A DNA stretch of 64,000 nt. It comes from Nitrobacteraceae bacterium AZCC 2146 (lineage in GTDB: Bacteria > Pseudomonadota > Alphaproteobacteria > Rhizobiales > Xanthobacteraceae). The number at the start of each line of letters is the position of its first letter. The stretch's first letter is position 1. The stretch covers positions 6,312,001 through 6,376,000 of the forward strand of contig JBAGRP010000001.1 of assembly GCA_036924855.1 (NCBI GenBank), given 5' to 3'. This document shows positions 9,013-18,489 of this stretch, in pieces. The notes beneath the pieces were generated by a model. That model saw only the letters and a list, made by a program, of their open reading frames with translations. It ran no database searches and was not told the origin of the DNA. The position numbers and the translations under genes were made by a program.

Positions 9013-9092
9013 AATGGACTCAGGAATATCTGCTGTTGGAACAAGAGCGGAAGTCGTGCTTGCGTGGCCCGATCTCCGAGTCTGACCCGAAG
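8994..9092 (+). repeat. Dispersed repeat R1, copy A
   Basis: About 95 bases from GGCACTTTTCGGACGTCA to GAGTCTGACCCGAAGC recur at 37925-38010 and 43017-43120. The blocks CTGCTGTT and AAGAGCGGAAGT are conserved in all three copies. This copy replaces the 5' end of the HlyD gene at 8266-9012. Similar short repeats are abundant in Bradyrhizobium genomes; the identification with them is from memory. Confidence 0.85.
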
Positions 9093-9329
9093 CAGAAATT
9101 GCAATCGTTCGCGGCGAGGTAACCTACTGGCGAGGTGATAGGGACTTCGATTCCGATCGCTTGCGGGTTCGATTAGAGACGGCCGGCGAGCGTTAGGTCC
9201 GCGCTTTCAAAGTTGATGTCTGACTTCACGAATCTTCTGCCGCGAGGCGCAGCCCTCAGCTCCAGCTCACCGCCGCGAGTGGCTCGACGGTGGTTGCCGA
9301 ACCGGCTCACGCCGGTTCGGCAACGGCGA
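9093..9329. other. Non-coding gap with hairpin
   Basis: The segment between repeat R1 copy A and the alpha/beta hydrolase gene holds no supportable gene. Its only structural feature is the hairpin at 9293-9324. Confidence 0.5.
9293..9324 (-). terminator. Terminator-like hairpin after the hydrolase gene
   Basis: A perfect 14-bp inverted repeat (GTTGCCGAACCGGC / GCCGGTTCGGCAAC) with a TCAC loop lies five bases beyond the stop of the minus-strand hydrolase gene. There is no T-run, so it could act as an mRNA 3' end stabiliser or a weak terminator. Confidence 0.65.
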
Positions 9330-10325
9330 TCACGACCGTATGAAAGCGAGCAAGTCGGAATTGATCACGTCTGCATTCGTTGTGCACATGCCGTGCGGAA
9401 AGCCGGGATAGACTTTGAGCGTGCTGCTCTTGAGAAACTTGGCCTGAAGCAGTGCGGCGTCCTTGTAGGGTACGACCTGGTCCTCGTCGCCTTGCATGAT
9501 GAGCGTCGGCACCTTGATCGCTTTCAGATCTTCCGTCTGGTCGGTCTCCGAGAAGGCCTTGATGCCGTCATAATGAGCCTTGGCGCCACCCGTCATGCCC
9601 TGGCGCCACCAATTCTGGATAATTCCCTGCGAAACCTTCGCACCCGAGCGATTGAAGCCATAAAACGGACCGGATGCCACATCGAGATAGAACTGCGACC
9701 GGTTGGCGGCCAGCGCCTTGCGGAAGCCATCGAACACCTCAATCGGGGTCCCGTCGGGATTTTTGTCGGTCTTGAGCATGAGCGGCGGAACAGCGCTGAT
9801 CAGAACGGCTTTGGCGACGCGACCCTGAGGCTCACCATACTTCGCGACATAACGTGCCACTTCGCCGCCGCCGGTGGAGTGGCCGATATGGACGGCCTTG
9901 CGGAGATCGAGATGCTCGGCGACCGCAGCCGCATCGGCGGCGTAGTGATCCATGTCGTGCCCGTCGCTGACCTGCGTCGAGCGGCCGTGGCCGCGGCGAT
10001 CATGGGCGACGACCCGGAAGCCTTGGGCGACGAAGAACAACATCTGAGCGTCCCAGTCATCCGAGCTGAGCGGCCAGCCATGATGAAAGACGAGGGGCTG
10101 CGCCGTCTTCGGCCCCCAATCCTTGTAGAATATCTGCGTCCCGTCTTTGGTCGTTACAAATGTCATGCTCTCGGCTCCTTTTGTCTGGGCAGCAGTTTTA
10201 TGGGTAGATTGGGCGGTCGCGGTGCTGAGGGAAAACAACGGAGCCGCAGCCGCGACAGCACTTGCTACAAGAGCCGTCCGCCGGGAGATCAAACTCTCCC
10301 TATCCCCTGCGTCCTTCGATTTCAT
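9330..10325 (-). CDS. Tat-exported alpha/beta hydrolase (non-heme haloperoxidase-like)
   Basis: This 331-residue protein carries a Tat signal ([10 protein letters not shown] followed by A-T-A-Q at about 36-39) and an alpha/beta-hydrolase domain of the cofactor-free chloroperoxidase/esterase type. Seen residues include the oxyanion motif H-H-G-W-P, the nucleophile elbow G-H-S-T-G-G-G (Ser150), the acid in G-D-E-D-Q-V-V-P and the base in F-P-H-G-M. Family members hydrolyse esters or lactones and can show perhydrolase activity. AAGGAGG stands four bases before ATG 10325, making it a better start than ATG 10328 or 10379. A hairpin follows the stop. Confidence 0.85.
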   Translation of the reverse strand: MKSKDAGDRESLISRRTALVASAVAAAAPLFSLSTATAQSTHKTAAQTKGAESMTFVTTKDGTQIFYKDWGPKTAQPLVFHHGWPLSSDDWDAQMLFFVAQGFRVVAHDRRGHGRSTQVSDGHDMDHYAADAAAVAEHLDLRKAVHIGHSTGGGEVARYVAKYGEPQGRVAKAVLISAVPPLMLKTDKNPDGTPIEVFDGFRKALAANRSQFYLDVASGPFYGFNRSGAKVSQGIIQNWWRQGMTGGAKAHYDGIKAFSETDQTEDLKAIKVPTLIMQGDEDQVVPYKDAALLQAKFLKSSTLKVYPGFPHGMCTTNADVINSDLLAFIRS

Positions 10326-10935
10326 CATGCCTCCTTGTTCGGGGGCGAACGCGAACTTCGAAAACCCCTGAAACTTCAAAACGCGCGCTTTCGGACTGGT
10401 CCGAGGCCGTGGCGGGCCCCGGTTCCATCCATTCCTTCACTGCGGGGTTGTAATGTTTCCCCGCTGCACACGCTAGTCTGAGCTAGGCACAACTCGCAAA
10501 AGGGAGCAGTTTTGTTCAAGTGGCGATCGAATTGGATGACTTCAGCGTTTGCATGCTCTTCCCGGCGCCGGTGGCATTTCATGGTTTGCAGCGGAAACGC
10601 CCAATGGCCGACAGATTTTTAAATGACGCGCGCTCGTTCAATGGCGTGTCCAGCGATGACGCGATGGCAAGTGGATTTGCGATAGTCCGCTTTGCCTGTG
10701 AGCAGTCGCATTTGGCAGGTCAGGTATTGGCACTTTTGCGAAGTGCCGAATGGCTCTGAGATTGTCTGCTCGTCGGGGTAGATCGGAAGTAGGCGGCATC
10801 CTCTCAGAACGACGCGAATGATCCAAGGCGGACATTGGGCCCACCAGCGTCTCAAGCTGATTGTGTGCCATTTCTCGCTCGCCGCCCAGTCGTGTGATCT
10901 ACCATTGCAGAAGGCATGGCCCCTTCGGAGGGCAT
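10326..10935. other. Long intergenic region
   Basis: This stretch of about 600 bases separates the divergent hydrolase gene from the metal-related operon. A GTG frame of 79 codons at 10520-10759 has an AAGGGAG upstream but no recognisable family, and I do not call it. The part from about 10730 to 10870 resembles a degraded dispersed repeat. No clear promoter could be assigned. Confidence 0.4.
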
Positions 10936-11055
10936 ATGCGACGGCGCGATTTTTATCGCCCTTCTCGGAGGTGCGGCTGCGCGGCTTGTCGCGGCGCCGG
11001 CAATCTCGACAAGCGTTGGGGCGAGTGGTACGACACCCACAGCGTTTTGGGGAAA
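10936..11055 (+). pseudogene. ABC substrate-binding protein signal-peptide remnant
   Basis: ATG 10936 opens M-R-R-R-D-F. After dropping one base the next residues read I-A-L-L-G-G-A-A-A-R-L-V-A-A-P-A, the very characteristic signal peptide of a large family of rhizobial ABC transporter substrate-binding proteins. A one-base frameshift after the phenylalanine codon destroys it, and the mature protein is missing. The remnant runs into the DUF2946 gene start. Confidence 0.5.
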
Positions 11056-11058
11056 ATC

Positions 11059-11445
11059 ATGCGACGGCGGCTGGAAGCCTATATTCCAATCGTACTGCTT
11101 GCGATCTTGGTGCAATTGATTGCGCCGATCGCTTCGTTTCGCGTCGTCGCCAACGCGGTTTCCGACCCGCTTTATATGGATATGGCGTCGATCTGTTCGG
11201 GAATGACGTCCCCTCAGGATGACTTACAGACCGCTCCCGCCAAGACGCAGGATCATAACGGCAATTGCTGTGCGGTTTGTGCGGCTGGCCACGGCGGCGC
11301 CGCCACCGTCGATCCGCCGCCGCTGGCTTTCGTAACCCTGCAGCGCCAGTACCAGCTTGTCGCGTGGCTGGAAGCCGCTGAACGGATGCCGGCCCTCAGG
11401 GTCGGCTCAAATACGCAAGCGCGCGCCCCGCCGTCCATTTCCTGA
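11059..11445 (+). CDS. DUF2946-family small exported protein
   Basis: The 128-residue protein starts M-R-R-R-L-E-A-Y-I-P and has one hydrophobic N-terminal segment (I-V-L-L-A-I-L-V-Q-L-I-A-P-I), as in DUF2946 proteins, which are often found beside TonB receptors and copper genes. A cluster N-G-N-C-C-A-V-C-A-A-G-H near residues 75-85 could bind metal. GGGGA before ATG 11059 supports this start; the frame is open further upstream but that part belongs to the preceding remnant. It is followed by the TonB receptor gene, in the same direction and probably the same transcript. Confidence 0.7.
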   Translation: MRRRLEAYIPIVLLAILVQLIAPIASFRVVANAVSDPLYMDMASICSGMTSPQDDLQTAPAKTQDHNGNCCAVCAAGHGGAATVDPPPLAFVTLQRQYQLVAWLEAAERMPALRVGSNTQARAPPSIS

Positions 11446-11536
11446 CCTAGCACACATTCGAGTCGGTGCGGCAAAAGCCGTGTCGGTTGATGCAGTCGAG
11501 TCAAGCCGGCCTCCGCGCCGGTGTCAGGATTACCCT

Positions 11537-13936
11537 ATGTTTCCTTATCGTGCCTTGAGTAGCGCTAGCACCGTCGTGCTTTGCAGCGCGCTGTCCTCTT
11601 TTTCTACGAAGTCCAACGCTCAGAAGGCAGAACAGACACTGCCGCCGGTGACTATCGAGGCCCCACGGGTGGCCCGCGCCAAGCCTGCCGCGCAGAGGCC
11701 GAGAGCACGCTCATCTTCAGCCAGTCGGTCGACGAGGCAGATCGCCGCTGCCCCTAACCCGACTATATCGACGCAGGGCAAGACCATTGCAGCAAGCGCC
11801 GCGCGCGGTTCGCTCAATCAGGCCCCGGCCGGACAGACCGCGACAACCATCGATCAAAGCCAGTTTGAAAACAGACCGTCGTTTTCGGTGAGCGACGTGT
11901 TGCGCGACAGTCCCGGCATTTCGGTGAAGCAGGGCAATGGGCCTCGCGATTTCGGCATTTCCATTCGCGGATCCAACGCGCGCAACGGCTTCGGCATTCG
12001 CAACCTGGTGATCTTCGACGATGGTTTCCCAGTTACGCAGCCTGACGGTCTTTCCCGCAGCGACCTGATCGACCCCCGTGCCTATGGTGCCATCGATGTC
12101 ATCAGGGGGCCGTCATCGGCACTCTATGGCAATTATGCCACCGGGGGCGCGCTGAACTTTCGCACGCGACCGGGAGGCACCATTGACGGAGTCGAGTACG
12201 GCGTGGATGGCGGAAGCTTCGGCTATCTCAACAACTATCTTGCCGCTGGCAAGAAAGTCGGCAATTTCGAAGCCTCGCTGTTTGCGAGCGATGCACGCGG
12301 CGATGGCTTCATCGGCAATAGCTGGTTCAATACCCAGACGGTGAATTTCCTCGGGACGCTTCAGGCGACCCCCGACGATCGCTTAACGGTTAAGTTTATC
12401 AACAATGACCTGAGCATTCGGCTTCCGATCCGGTCGTCGCTCAACCAGTTTTACCAAAACCCGTTCCAGCAGGGCTGCACCACGGGCGCAACGGCAGCAC
12501 CCGGCTGTGGCACGGTGACGTTGTTCAACAACGGTTTCAACACTGCTGCGGGCACTGACAGGGAAACTGCAGTCCAGGCTGGGCTCGGCCGCAACAACCG
12601 CCGAACGATCGTCGGTGGCCGCTGGGAGCATGATTTCGACAACACGACGACCTGGCGAAATCAGTTCGTATTTGACGACAGAAACATCAGCCAGCCGACC
12701 GGGTCTACCAGCGCGATCGGCGACTTTCCGTCCTACAATTACATGACGGACATCACCAAGCGGGGAGACATCCTCGGGATGGATTCGACCACCTTTATCG
12801 GTGGCTTCTACAATTCGCTGACGGCGTCCAGCGACACCCGAAACGTGATGCCGGGCGGAAACGCGACGTTAGGCCGGCTGTCGAGCAACCTTTTCAGCGA
12901 TACCACGAATTACGGACTCCGCGCGCGCGAAGAACTAAGGCTGACGCCGTCATTGACGGCGGTTGCCGGCATCGGGTGGGAAACAACCCTTCTGAAGGGC
13001 TTGAATACGGCGTACACCTACACGGGAGCGGCGGGCGTCACGACAACTGCGATCACAACCGCCGACAGGCAGTTCCAGAATACGGCGCCCGAATTGGCGC
13101 TCCTATACAAATTGAACAACGAGTGGCTTCTCCGTGCGCGAGCAGCCACGGGCTACGGAACGCCTCAGGTCTCAAACCTATTCGTGCTCCCGAGCGGTCT
13201 ATCCGGAAATAATACCCAGCTCGATACGCAAAAGAACCTGGGTTACGATCTGGGCTTCGACTGGACGCCGAACAACGCGGTCAAACTCAGTGCAACTGGT
13301 TTTTATGAGTTCTTCCGCAACGAACTCGTCAGCCAAGCGACACCCTTAGCCGGCATCAGTTACACGTTCAACGCGCCAAGATCTGAGCATCGCGGGGCGG
13401 AGCTTGCCGCGGACTGGAAGTTCTACCCCGGCTGGCGGTTCACGGCGGCTTATACGTATCTCGATGAAGTCTATACCGAATACACGGAGAACATCACTAA
13501 CGGCGCGGTCTTCAGCTTCAATCGGGCGGGAAACAAAATCCCCGGCATCTCGCCGAACGAACTGACAACACGGCTCGGCTATGACGAAATGTCGGGGCGG
13601 CTGGCGGGGCTCGGCGCGTTCGTCGAGGTCCAGTGGAAAGACTCCTTCTACATGGACAACGCCAACCTGTTGAAGGCGCCTGGCTATGAACTGGTCAACC
13701 TCAATGTGCACTATAAGACAGACCTTGCTTCTGACTACTTCAGGGCGTTGAGCCTGTATCTTGAGGTCAGAAACGTGTTTGACCGGACGTATGTCGCTTC
13801 CGCCAACAACATAGGGAACTCGGTCACGGCCGCCGGGATTCAAAACCCGGCGAGTATCCTGACGAATACGACGGGTTCGATCTACGCCGGGTCGCCACGT
13901 GCCTTCGTTGCCGGCATGAAGGTCGCGTTCAAATGA
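11537..13936 (+). CDS. TonB-dependent outer-membrane receptor
   Basis: The 799-residue protein has a signal peptide (cleavage near S-N-A-Q-K) and a Pro/Ala-rich linker. A plug domain follows (S-V-S-D-V-L-R-D-S-P-G-I-S-V-K, then I-R-G-S-N-A-R-N-G, then V-I-R-G-P-S-S-A-L-Y-G-N-Y-A-T-G-G-A-L-N-F). A 22-strand barrel ends in a terminal Phe-Lys with the usual aromatic pattern (A-F-V-A-G-M-K-V-A-F-K). It imports a scarce ligand using TonB energy; the gene context suggests a metal chelate. ATG 11537 is chosen because it opens the signal peptide. Its TGA overlaps an ATG of the next frame (ATGA), indicating translational coupling. Confidence 0.92.
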   Translation: MFPYRALSSASTVVLCSALSSFSTKSNAQKAEQTLPPVTIEAPRVARAKPAAQRPRARSSSASRSTRQIAAAPNPTISTQGKTIAASAARGSLNQAPAGQTATTIDQSQFENRPSFSVSDVLRDSPGISVKQGNGPRDFGISIRGSNARNGFGIRNLVIFDDGFPVTQPDGLSRSDLIDPRAYGAIDVIRGPSSALYGNYATGGALNFRTRPGGTIDGVEYGVDGGSFGYLNNYLAAGKKVGNFEASLFASDARGDGFIGNSWFNTQTVNFLGTLQATPDDRLTVKFINNDLSIRLPIRSSLNQFYQNPFQQGCTTGATAAPGCGTVTLFNNGFNTAAGTDRETAVQAGLGRNNRRTIVGGRWEHDFDNTTTWRNQFVFDDRNISQPTGSTSAIGDFPSYNYMTDITKRGDILGMDSTTFIGGFYNSLTASSDTRNVMPGGNATLGRLSSNLFSDTTNYGLRAREELRLTPSLTAVAGIGWETTLLKGLNTAYTYTGAAGVTTTAITTADRQFQNTAPELALLYKLNNEWLLRARAATGYGTPQVSNLFVLPSGLSGNNTQLDTQKNLGYDLGFDWTPNNAVKLSATGFYEFFRNELVSQATPLAGISYTFNAPRSEHRGAELAADWKFYPGWRFTAAYTYLDEVYTEYTENITNGAVFSFNRAGNKIPGISPNELTTRLGYDEMSGRLAGLGAFVEVQWKDSFYMDNANLLKAPGYELVNLNVHYKTDLASDYFRALSLYLEVRNVFDRTYVASANNIGNSVTAAGIQNPASILTNTTGSIYAGSPRAFVAGMKVAFK

Positions 13937-13965
13937 CCGACAGGTGCTGCGGAGGGAGTATGGCC

Positions 13966-15177
13966 ATGCTTCGAAGAGGTTTGCTCGGGACGATCGCTTT
14001 TGCGCTTTGGCAAACCGCTGCATACGGGCAAATGAGCCACCAGCACGCCTCGGAAACGGCGTGCGAGGAGACGGTATTGCGCTGCGCATCGAAGGTGACG
14101 CCTACCTTCGGTCCTGACGGAATGCTGTGGCTGGCCTGGATGGCGGGCGGCCAGATATCCGTCGCGAGTTCAAAGGACGGTGGCCACAGCTTTTCGACGC
14201 CGGTTCAGGTGGCCAAAGAGCGTCTCAACCTGGATTGGGGCCCCGATGCGCGTCCCAAGATTGTCGTCGATGGCAAAGGCGGCATCGCTTTGGCGTTTTC
14301 GATCTTCAGGGACAAGGCTTTCAATGGCCAGGTACTTTATACACGGTCGGCGGACGGAGGTCAGAGCTTTGCGGCGTTGCGACCGATCACGTCAAACAAC
14401 GAAAGCCAACGGTTCGAAGCGCTAGGCCTTGATGCAGACGGGTCGGTGTTTGCGGCCTGGCTCGACAAGCGCAACCGTGTTCCCGCGCAGCAGAATGGTC
14501 AGAAATACGAAGGCGCGGGCCTGTTCTTTGCGTCGTCGAAAGACGGCGGCGCAACTTATTCCGAAGCCCGACTAGTGACGGACAACACCTGTGAGTGCTG
14601 CCGCCTCGGTTTGGCATTCGCCGGGCCCGGCCACCCGGTCGTTGTGTTCCGAAATATTTTTGAAGGCAGTGTTCGGGATCACGCGATCGTAACGTTTTCC
14701 GATCCGGTGACCCCCGGCGAAGTTCGCCGCGTCAGCAAGGATGAGTGGCAGATAGCTGCGTGTCCTCATCACGGGCCCAGTCTGGCAATCTCAGCGTCAG
14801 GAACCTATCATGTGACGTGGTACACCAACGGGAAGGTGCGCAAGGGCCTGTTTTATGCGCGCTCGCAAGACGAGGGCAGGACCTTTTCCGAGCCGCTTCC
14901 GATCGGCCAGTCTGATCGCAATCCCACCCGCCCTTACGTCGTTGCGGGGCCGCGTGGCACGACGATCGTCTGGAAGGAGTTTGATGGCGAGAAGACGACG
15001 GTCAATCTGATGACGTCCCATGATGACGGCAAAAGCTGGTCGAAGCCGACCGCGGTCGCCACAACAACAGACACCTCCGATCACCCGCTGCTGGTCAGCG
15101 ATGGACAGAAAACTTTTCTTTCCTGGATGACCAAGGCCGACGGGTATCGTATTCAGCCGATCGAGGATGCGCCATGA
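13966..15177 (+). CDS. Asp-box (sialidase-like) beta-propeller, Cys/His-rich, exported
   Basis: The 403-residue protein has a signal peptide (L-L-G-T-I-A-F-A-L-W-Q-T-A-A-Y-G-Q) and five Asp-box repeats (S-S-K-D-G-G-H-S-F, S-A-D-G-G-Q-S-F, S-S-K-D-G-G-A-T-Y, S-Q-D-E-G-R-T-F, S-H-D-D-G-K-S-W), typical of sialidase-fold propellers. It lacks an obvious sialidase Arg triad. Instead it carries M-S-H-Q-H near the mature N-terminus, a C-E-C-C motif and a C-P-H-H motif, suggesting metal binding. GGAGGG at 13951-13956 supports ATG 13966; ATG 13933 overlapping the receptor stop is also open. The stop overlaps the thioredoxin-like gene. Confidence 0.75.
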   Translation: MLRRGLLGTIAFALWQTAAYGQMSHQHASETACEETVLRCASKVTPTFGPDGMLWLAWMAGGQISVASSKDGGHSFSTPVQVAKERLNLDWGPDARPKIVVDGKGGIALAFSIFRDKAFNGQVLYTRSADGGQSFAALRPITSNNESQRFEALGLDADGSVFAAWLDKRNRVPAQQNGQKYEGAGLFFASSKDGGATYSEARLVTDNTCECCRLGLAFAGPGHPVVVFRNIFEGSVRDHAIVTFSDPVTPGEVRRVSKDEWQIAACPHHGPSLAISASGTYHVTWYTNGKVRKGLFYARSQDEGRTFSEPLPIGQSDRNPTRPYVVAGPRGTTIVWKEFDGEKTTVNLMTSHDDGKSWSKPTAVATTTDTSDHPLLVSDGQKTFLSWMTKADGYRIQPIEDAP

Positions 15178-15674
15178 GACGTCATTTGCTTGCTGCGATA
15201 TTCCTTATCGCCTTTCTCGCTCCGGCGCCGGGTTCCGAGACGCCGTCGCAACTCAAGCCATTCGTGCGGGGAAGCTGGCAGGACGTTCTGCGCTCGCACG
15301 CAGGCCGGCCGACGCTTGTGCATTTTTGGGGCGTAACTTGCGGCCCCTGCAAGATCGAACTGCCGGTGCTTGGGCAATTCATGAAAGATCATGCCGTGAT
15401 CGATGTGGTGACGATCAGCGCGGATCTCGTTCCGGATCTGCCCGGCGCCACCCGGTCGATGCTGGAAACAGCCGGGCTCTGGTCCGCGGAGAACTGGATT
15501 TTCAGCGATGGATTTGTCGAACGCCTGCGATTCGAAATCGACCCGACCTGGCAAGGCGATATCCCTCGCACCATCCTCATCTCGCGCGAGGGAGCCATCA
15601 CCACGATTGAAGGGTCAGTCGAAGTGAAGGACCTCGAAAAATGGTCCGATCAGCAACTAGCCACAACGAGATGA
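15174..15674 (+). CDS. TlpA/ScsD-like periplasmic thioredoxin
   Basis: The 166-residue protein has a signal peptide and a thioredoxin fold with the redox motif C-G-P-C at residues 56-59 in H-F-W-G-V-T-C-G-P-C-K. The cis-proline is in the R-T-I-L-I strand region (G-D-I-P-R-T). Such membrane-side thioredoxins reduce or shuffle disulfides of periplasmic proteins, in some bacteria for copper tolerance. It is the last gene of the coupled operon (its ATG overlaps the preceding TGA). Its natural partner may be the cysteine-rich propeller next door. That partnership is inference. Confidence 0.8.
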   Translation: MRRHLLAAIFLIAFLAPAPGSETPSQLKPFVRGSWQDVLRSHAGRPTLVHFWGVTCGPCKIELPVLGQFMKDHAVIDVVTISADLVPDLPGATRSMLETAGLWSAENWIFSDGFVERLRFEIDPTWQGDIPRTILISREGAITTIEGSVEVKDLEKWSDQQLATTR

Positions 15675-15999
15675 GGACAAGAGATCGCGGCCGATGTGAT
15701 GATCAATTGAAAGCGATCTGAGTTTGAGGCTAGGGCGCGGGACGGTTCGTCGTTGCACACAATGCTCGGCACCCCGAAAGACAGCAACCAGCGACGTTGC
15801 TTGCTTAAGGTGATTGAATACGGCTGCGACTTCCGAGTTTGGCACAAATGCGAAGTGGCGACCGACACCGCAGACGTCCGATTATTGGGGTGGACCGGAA
15901 GTGCCGGCCGAAGGGCAAATCCTCACCTTTGACCCAACCCGGACATACACCGAATAGCAGCTGTCATTCGGCCTGCAATATTGCCCCCCTGAGCCGGGG
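15675..15999. other. Intergenic, repeat-like sequence
   Basis: There is no supported gene between the thioredoxin-like gene and the left end of the IS21 element. The part around 15830-15960 has the flavour of the short dispersed repeats of this genus, but no second copy could be aligned within the window. Confidence 0.4.
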
Positions 16000-18412
16000 G
16001 ATCGGCGTCCAAAATTGACCCCCTACAGGTTGGTCTGTTGCGCTGCCTGCTTTGTAACGAAGCAGGTGGTCGGAGATGCTGATCGTGGAGACGATTGCCC
16101 GGATTAGGCGCGAGCACTTCATCAAGGGCAAGACGATCAAGGAGATCGCCCGGGATCTGAAGGTGTCGCGGAACACGGTGCGGAAGGTTCTGAGGTCGGG
16201 TGAGACCTCATTCGAGTACGAGCGTGTGGTCCAGCCGCGTCCGAAGCCGGGACGATGGGCAGCAGAGCTCGACGGGTTGCTGGCGGCAAATGCAGCCAAG
16301 GCCGCTCGAGAGCAGCTGACGTTGATCCGGATCTTTGAAGAGCTGCGAGGGCGCGGTTATGACGGTGGTTACGACGCTGTGCGGCGTTACGCCAGACGGT
16401 GGAGTGGGGAACGCGGACAATCGACGGCTGCAGCCTACGTCCCGCTGAGCTTTGCGCCGGGAGAAGCCTATCAGTTCGACTGGAGCCATGAGGTCGTCCT
16501 GCTCAATGGCGTGACGGTGATCGTGAAGGCCGCCCATGTCCGGCTCTGCCACAGCCGCATGCTGTTTGTGCGGGCTTATCCGCGCGAGACGCAGGAGATG
16601 GTGTTCGACGCCCACGACCGGGCGTTCGCTTTGTTCAAGGGCACCTGCGGACGCGGCATCTACGACAACATGAAGACTGCAGTGGAGACGATCTTCGTCG
16701 GCAAGGGTCGTCTCTACAACCGCCGCTTCATGCAGATGTGCAGCCATTACCTGGTTGATCCGGTCGCCTGCACGCCAGCGTCGGGCTGGGAGAAGGGTCA
16801 GGTCGAGAACCAGGTCGGGCTTGTCCGCGAACGCTTCTTCACACCGCGACTGCGGTTCAAAACCCTCGACGAGTTGAACGCCTGGCTGCTGGACAAATGC
16901 ATCGCGTACGCCAAGGCGCACCGGCACCCGGAACTGAGCGAACAGACAGTCTGGGAGGTGTTCGAAGCCGAGCGGCCAAAGCTCGTTCCTTATGCCGGCC
17001 GGTTCGATGGATTCCATGCGGTGCTGGCATCGGTCTCGAAGACCTGTCTGGTGCGCTTCGACAACAACAAGTACTCGGTGACGGCCAGCGCAGTCGGGCG
17101 GCCTGTCGAGGTTCATGCCTATGCCGATCGCATCGTGATCCGCCAGGACGGACGCATCGTTGCCGAGCATCCGCGCTCGTTCGGCCGCGGCGAGACCACC
17201 TACGATCCCTGGCATTACGTGCCAGTGCTGGCTCGCAAACCCGGCGCCTTGCGCAACGGCGCTCCCTTCAAAGACTGGGTGCTGCCGGCGGCCATTGAAC
17301 GTGTACGGCGCAAGCTCGCCGGCGCCGACGATGGCAATCGGCAGATGGTCGACATCCTCAACGCAGTTCTGACTGACGGTCTGCCGGCCGTCGAGGTGGC
17401 CTGTGCCGAAGCGATCGCCCACGGCGTCCATTCCGCCGATGTCGTTCTCAACATCCTGGCCCGCCAGCGTGATCCTGCGCCGCCAGCCAATATCCTCACA
17501 CCGGCTGCGCTGACATTGCGCCATGCGCCAATCGCTGACTGTGCCCGTTACGACAACCTCAGGAGAACCATCTGATGGAACGCACTCAACTCTTCGACCT
17601 CATGGGTGAGCTCAAGCTCTACGGCATGAAGGCCGCCTTCGACGAGATCATGGCGACCGCCATCAAGCGCCAGCACGAACCCCAGCGCATTGTTGGCGAC
17701 CTGCTCAATGCCGAGATCAATGAGAAGCAGGCCCGCTCGATCAAGTACCAGCTCACCATCGCCAAGCTGCCGCTTGCCAAGGACCTTGAGGACTTCCAGT
17801 TCGAGGGCACACCCATCAACCAGACGCTGGTCAATGATCTCGCCGGCGGCGGGTTCATCGCCCAGCAACGCAATGCCGTTCTGGTCGGCGGTACCGGCAC
17901 CGGCAAGACCCATCTCGCCATCGCAATCGCCAGAAGCTGCATTCGTTCCGGTGCCCGCGGCCGCTTCTACAACGTGGTTGACCTCGTCAACCGCCTAGAG
18001 ACTGAGACCCGCAACGGACGGCAGGGCCGTATCGCCGAGCATTTGACCCGGATGGACTTCATCGTCCTCGACGAACTCGGCTATCTGCCGTTCGCGCAAT
18101 CCGGCGGCCAACTACTGTTCCACCTCGTCAGCCGGCTCTACGAGCGAACGTCCATCGTCGTCACCACTAATCTCGCGTTCGGAGAATGGCCCAGCGTGTT
18201 CGGCGACGCCAAAATGACAACGGCGCTGCTCGACCGCTTGACCCACCATTGCGACATCGTCGAGACCGGCAACGACAGCTGGCGATTCAAAAACCGCGAC
18301 GACGATCAAGCAACCCGCGCTCGTGTCGTCTCCGCAATCCCGGCCAGCTCCGACGACACGAGCGCTACCGCTAAACCGACTCGCTCAAAGGGGTCAAAAT
18401 TGGACGCCGATC
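16000..18412 (+). mobile_element. IS21-family insertion sequence
   Basis: The element carries istA and istB between inverted ends. The left end at 16000-16023 (GATCGGCGTCCAAAATTGAC and following Cs) is mirrored by the right end at 18390-18412, which read on the other strand gives GATCGGCGTCCAATTTTGAC. An IS3 element begins at the very next base. Both genes are open, so the IS may be active. Confidence 0.88.
16076..17575 (+). CDS. istA: IS21 transposase IstA
   Basis: The 499-residue DDE transposase has an N-terminal helix-turn-helix ([22 protein letters not shown]). A retroviral-integrase-like core follows with Asp in Y-Q-F-D-W-S-H-E, Asp in G-I-Y-D-N-M-K and Glu in G-Q-V-E-N-Q-V-G. The C-terminal domain binds the IS ends. 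It cuts and joins the element together with IstB. Length is normal for the family. GGTCGGAG precedes the ATG. The stop codon overlaps the istB start (TGATG), as usual for IS21. Confidence 0.95.
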   Translation: MLIVETIARIRREHFIKGKTIKEIARDLKVSRNTVRKVLRSGETSFEYERVVQPRPKPGRWAAELDGLLAANAAKAAREQLTLIRIFEELRGRGYDGGYDAVRRYARRWSGERGQSTAAAYVPLSFAPGEAYQFDWSHEVVLLNGVTVIVKAAHVRLCHSRMLFVRAYPRETQEMVFDAHDRAFALFKGTCGRGIYDNMKTAVETIFVGKGRLYNRRFMQMCSHYLVDPVACTPASGWEKGQVENQVGLVRERFFTPRLRFKTLDELNAWLLDKCIAYAKAHRHPELSEQTVWEVFEAERPKLVPYAGRFDGFHAVLASVSKTCLVRFDNNKYSVTASAVGRPVEVHAYADRIVIRQDGRIVAEHPRSFGRGETTYDPWHYVPVLARKPGALRNGAPFKDWVLPAAIERVRRKLAGADDGNRQMVDILNAVLTDGLPAVEVACAEAIAHGVHSADVVLNILARQRDPAPPANILTPAALTLRHAPIADCARYDNLRRTI

Positions 18413-18453
18413 TGGAGTGGGCCCTCCGGGGTGGACAGGTTAGCTTTCAGTAA
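17575..18453 (+). CDS. istB: IS21 helper ATPase IstB
   Basis: The 292-residue AAA+ protein is related to DnaC. It has Walker [12 protein letters not shown] near residues 103-113, Walker [10 protein letters not shown], and a sensor region [11 protein letters not shown]. It promotes strand transfer by IstA and target choice. The last dozen residues are encoded beyond the IS right end, in the left end of the neighbouring IS3 element, so the natural C-terminus was altered by that insertion. The core domain is complete. Confidence 0.93.
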   Translation: MERTQLFDLMGELKLYGMKAAFDEIMATAIKRQHEPQRIVGDLLNAEINEKQARSIKYQLTIAKLPLAKDLEDFQFEGTPINQTLVNDLAGGGFIAQQRNAVLVGGTGTGKTHLAIAIARSCIRSGARGRFYNVVDLVNRLETETRNGRQGRIAEHLTRMDFIVLDELGYLPFAQSGGQLLFHLVSRLYERTSIVVTTNLAFGEWPSVFGDAKMTTALLDRLTHHCDIVETGNDSWRFKNRDDDQATRARVVSAIPASSDDTSATAKPTRSKGSKLDADLEWALRGGQVSFQ

Positions 18454-18489
18454 TTGACCGGACGGCCGGGCTTTCAGAGGATGAAGGCC

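Noticed and set aside
10520..10759. 79-codon GTG frame in the long intergenic region
   Set aside because: It has an AAGGGAG upstream but no family resemblance, and the sequence around it looks repeat derived.
16208..17524. 438-codon frame opposite istA
   Set aside because: Shadow of the IS21 transposase, which has intact DDE residues.
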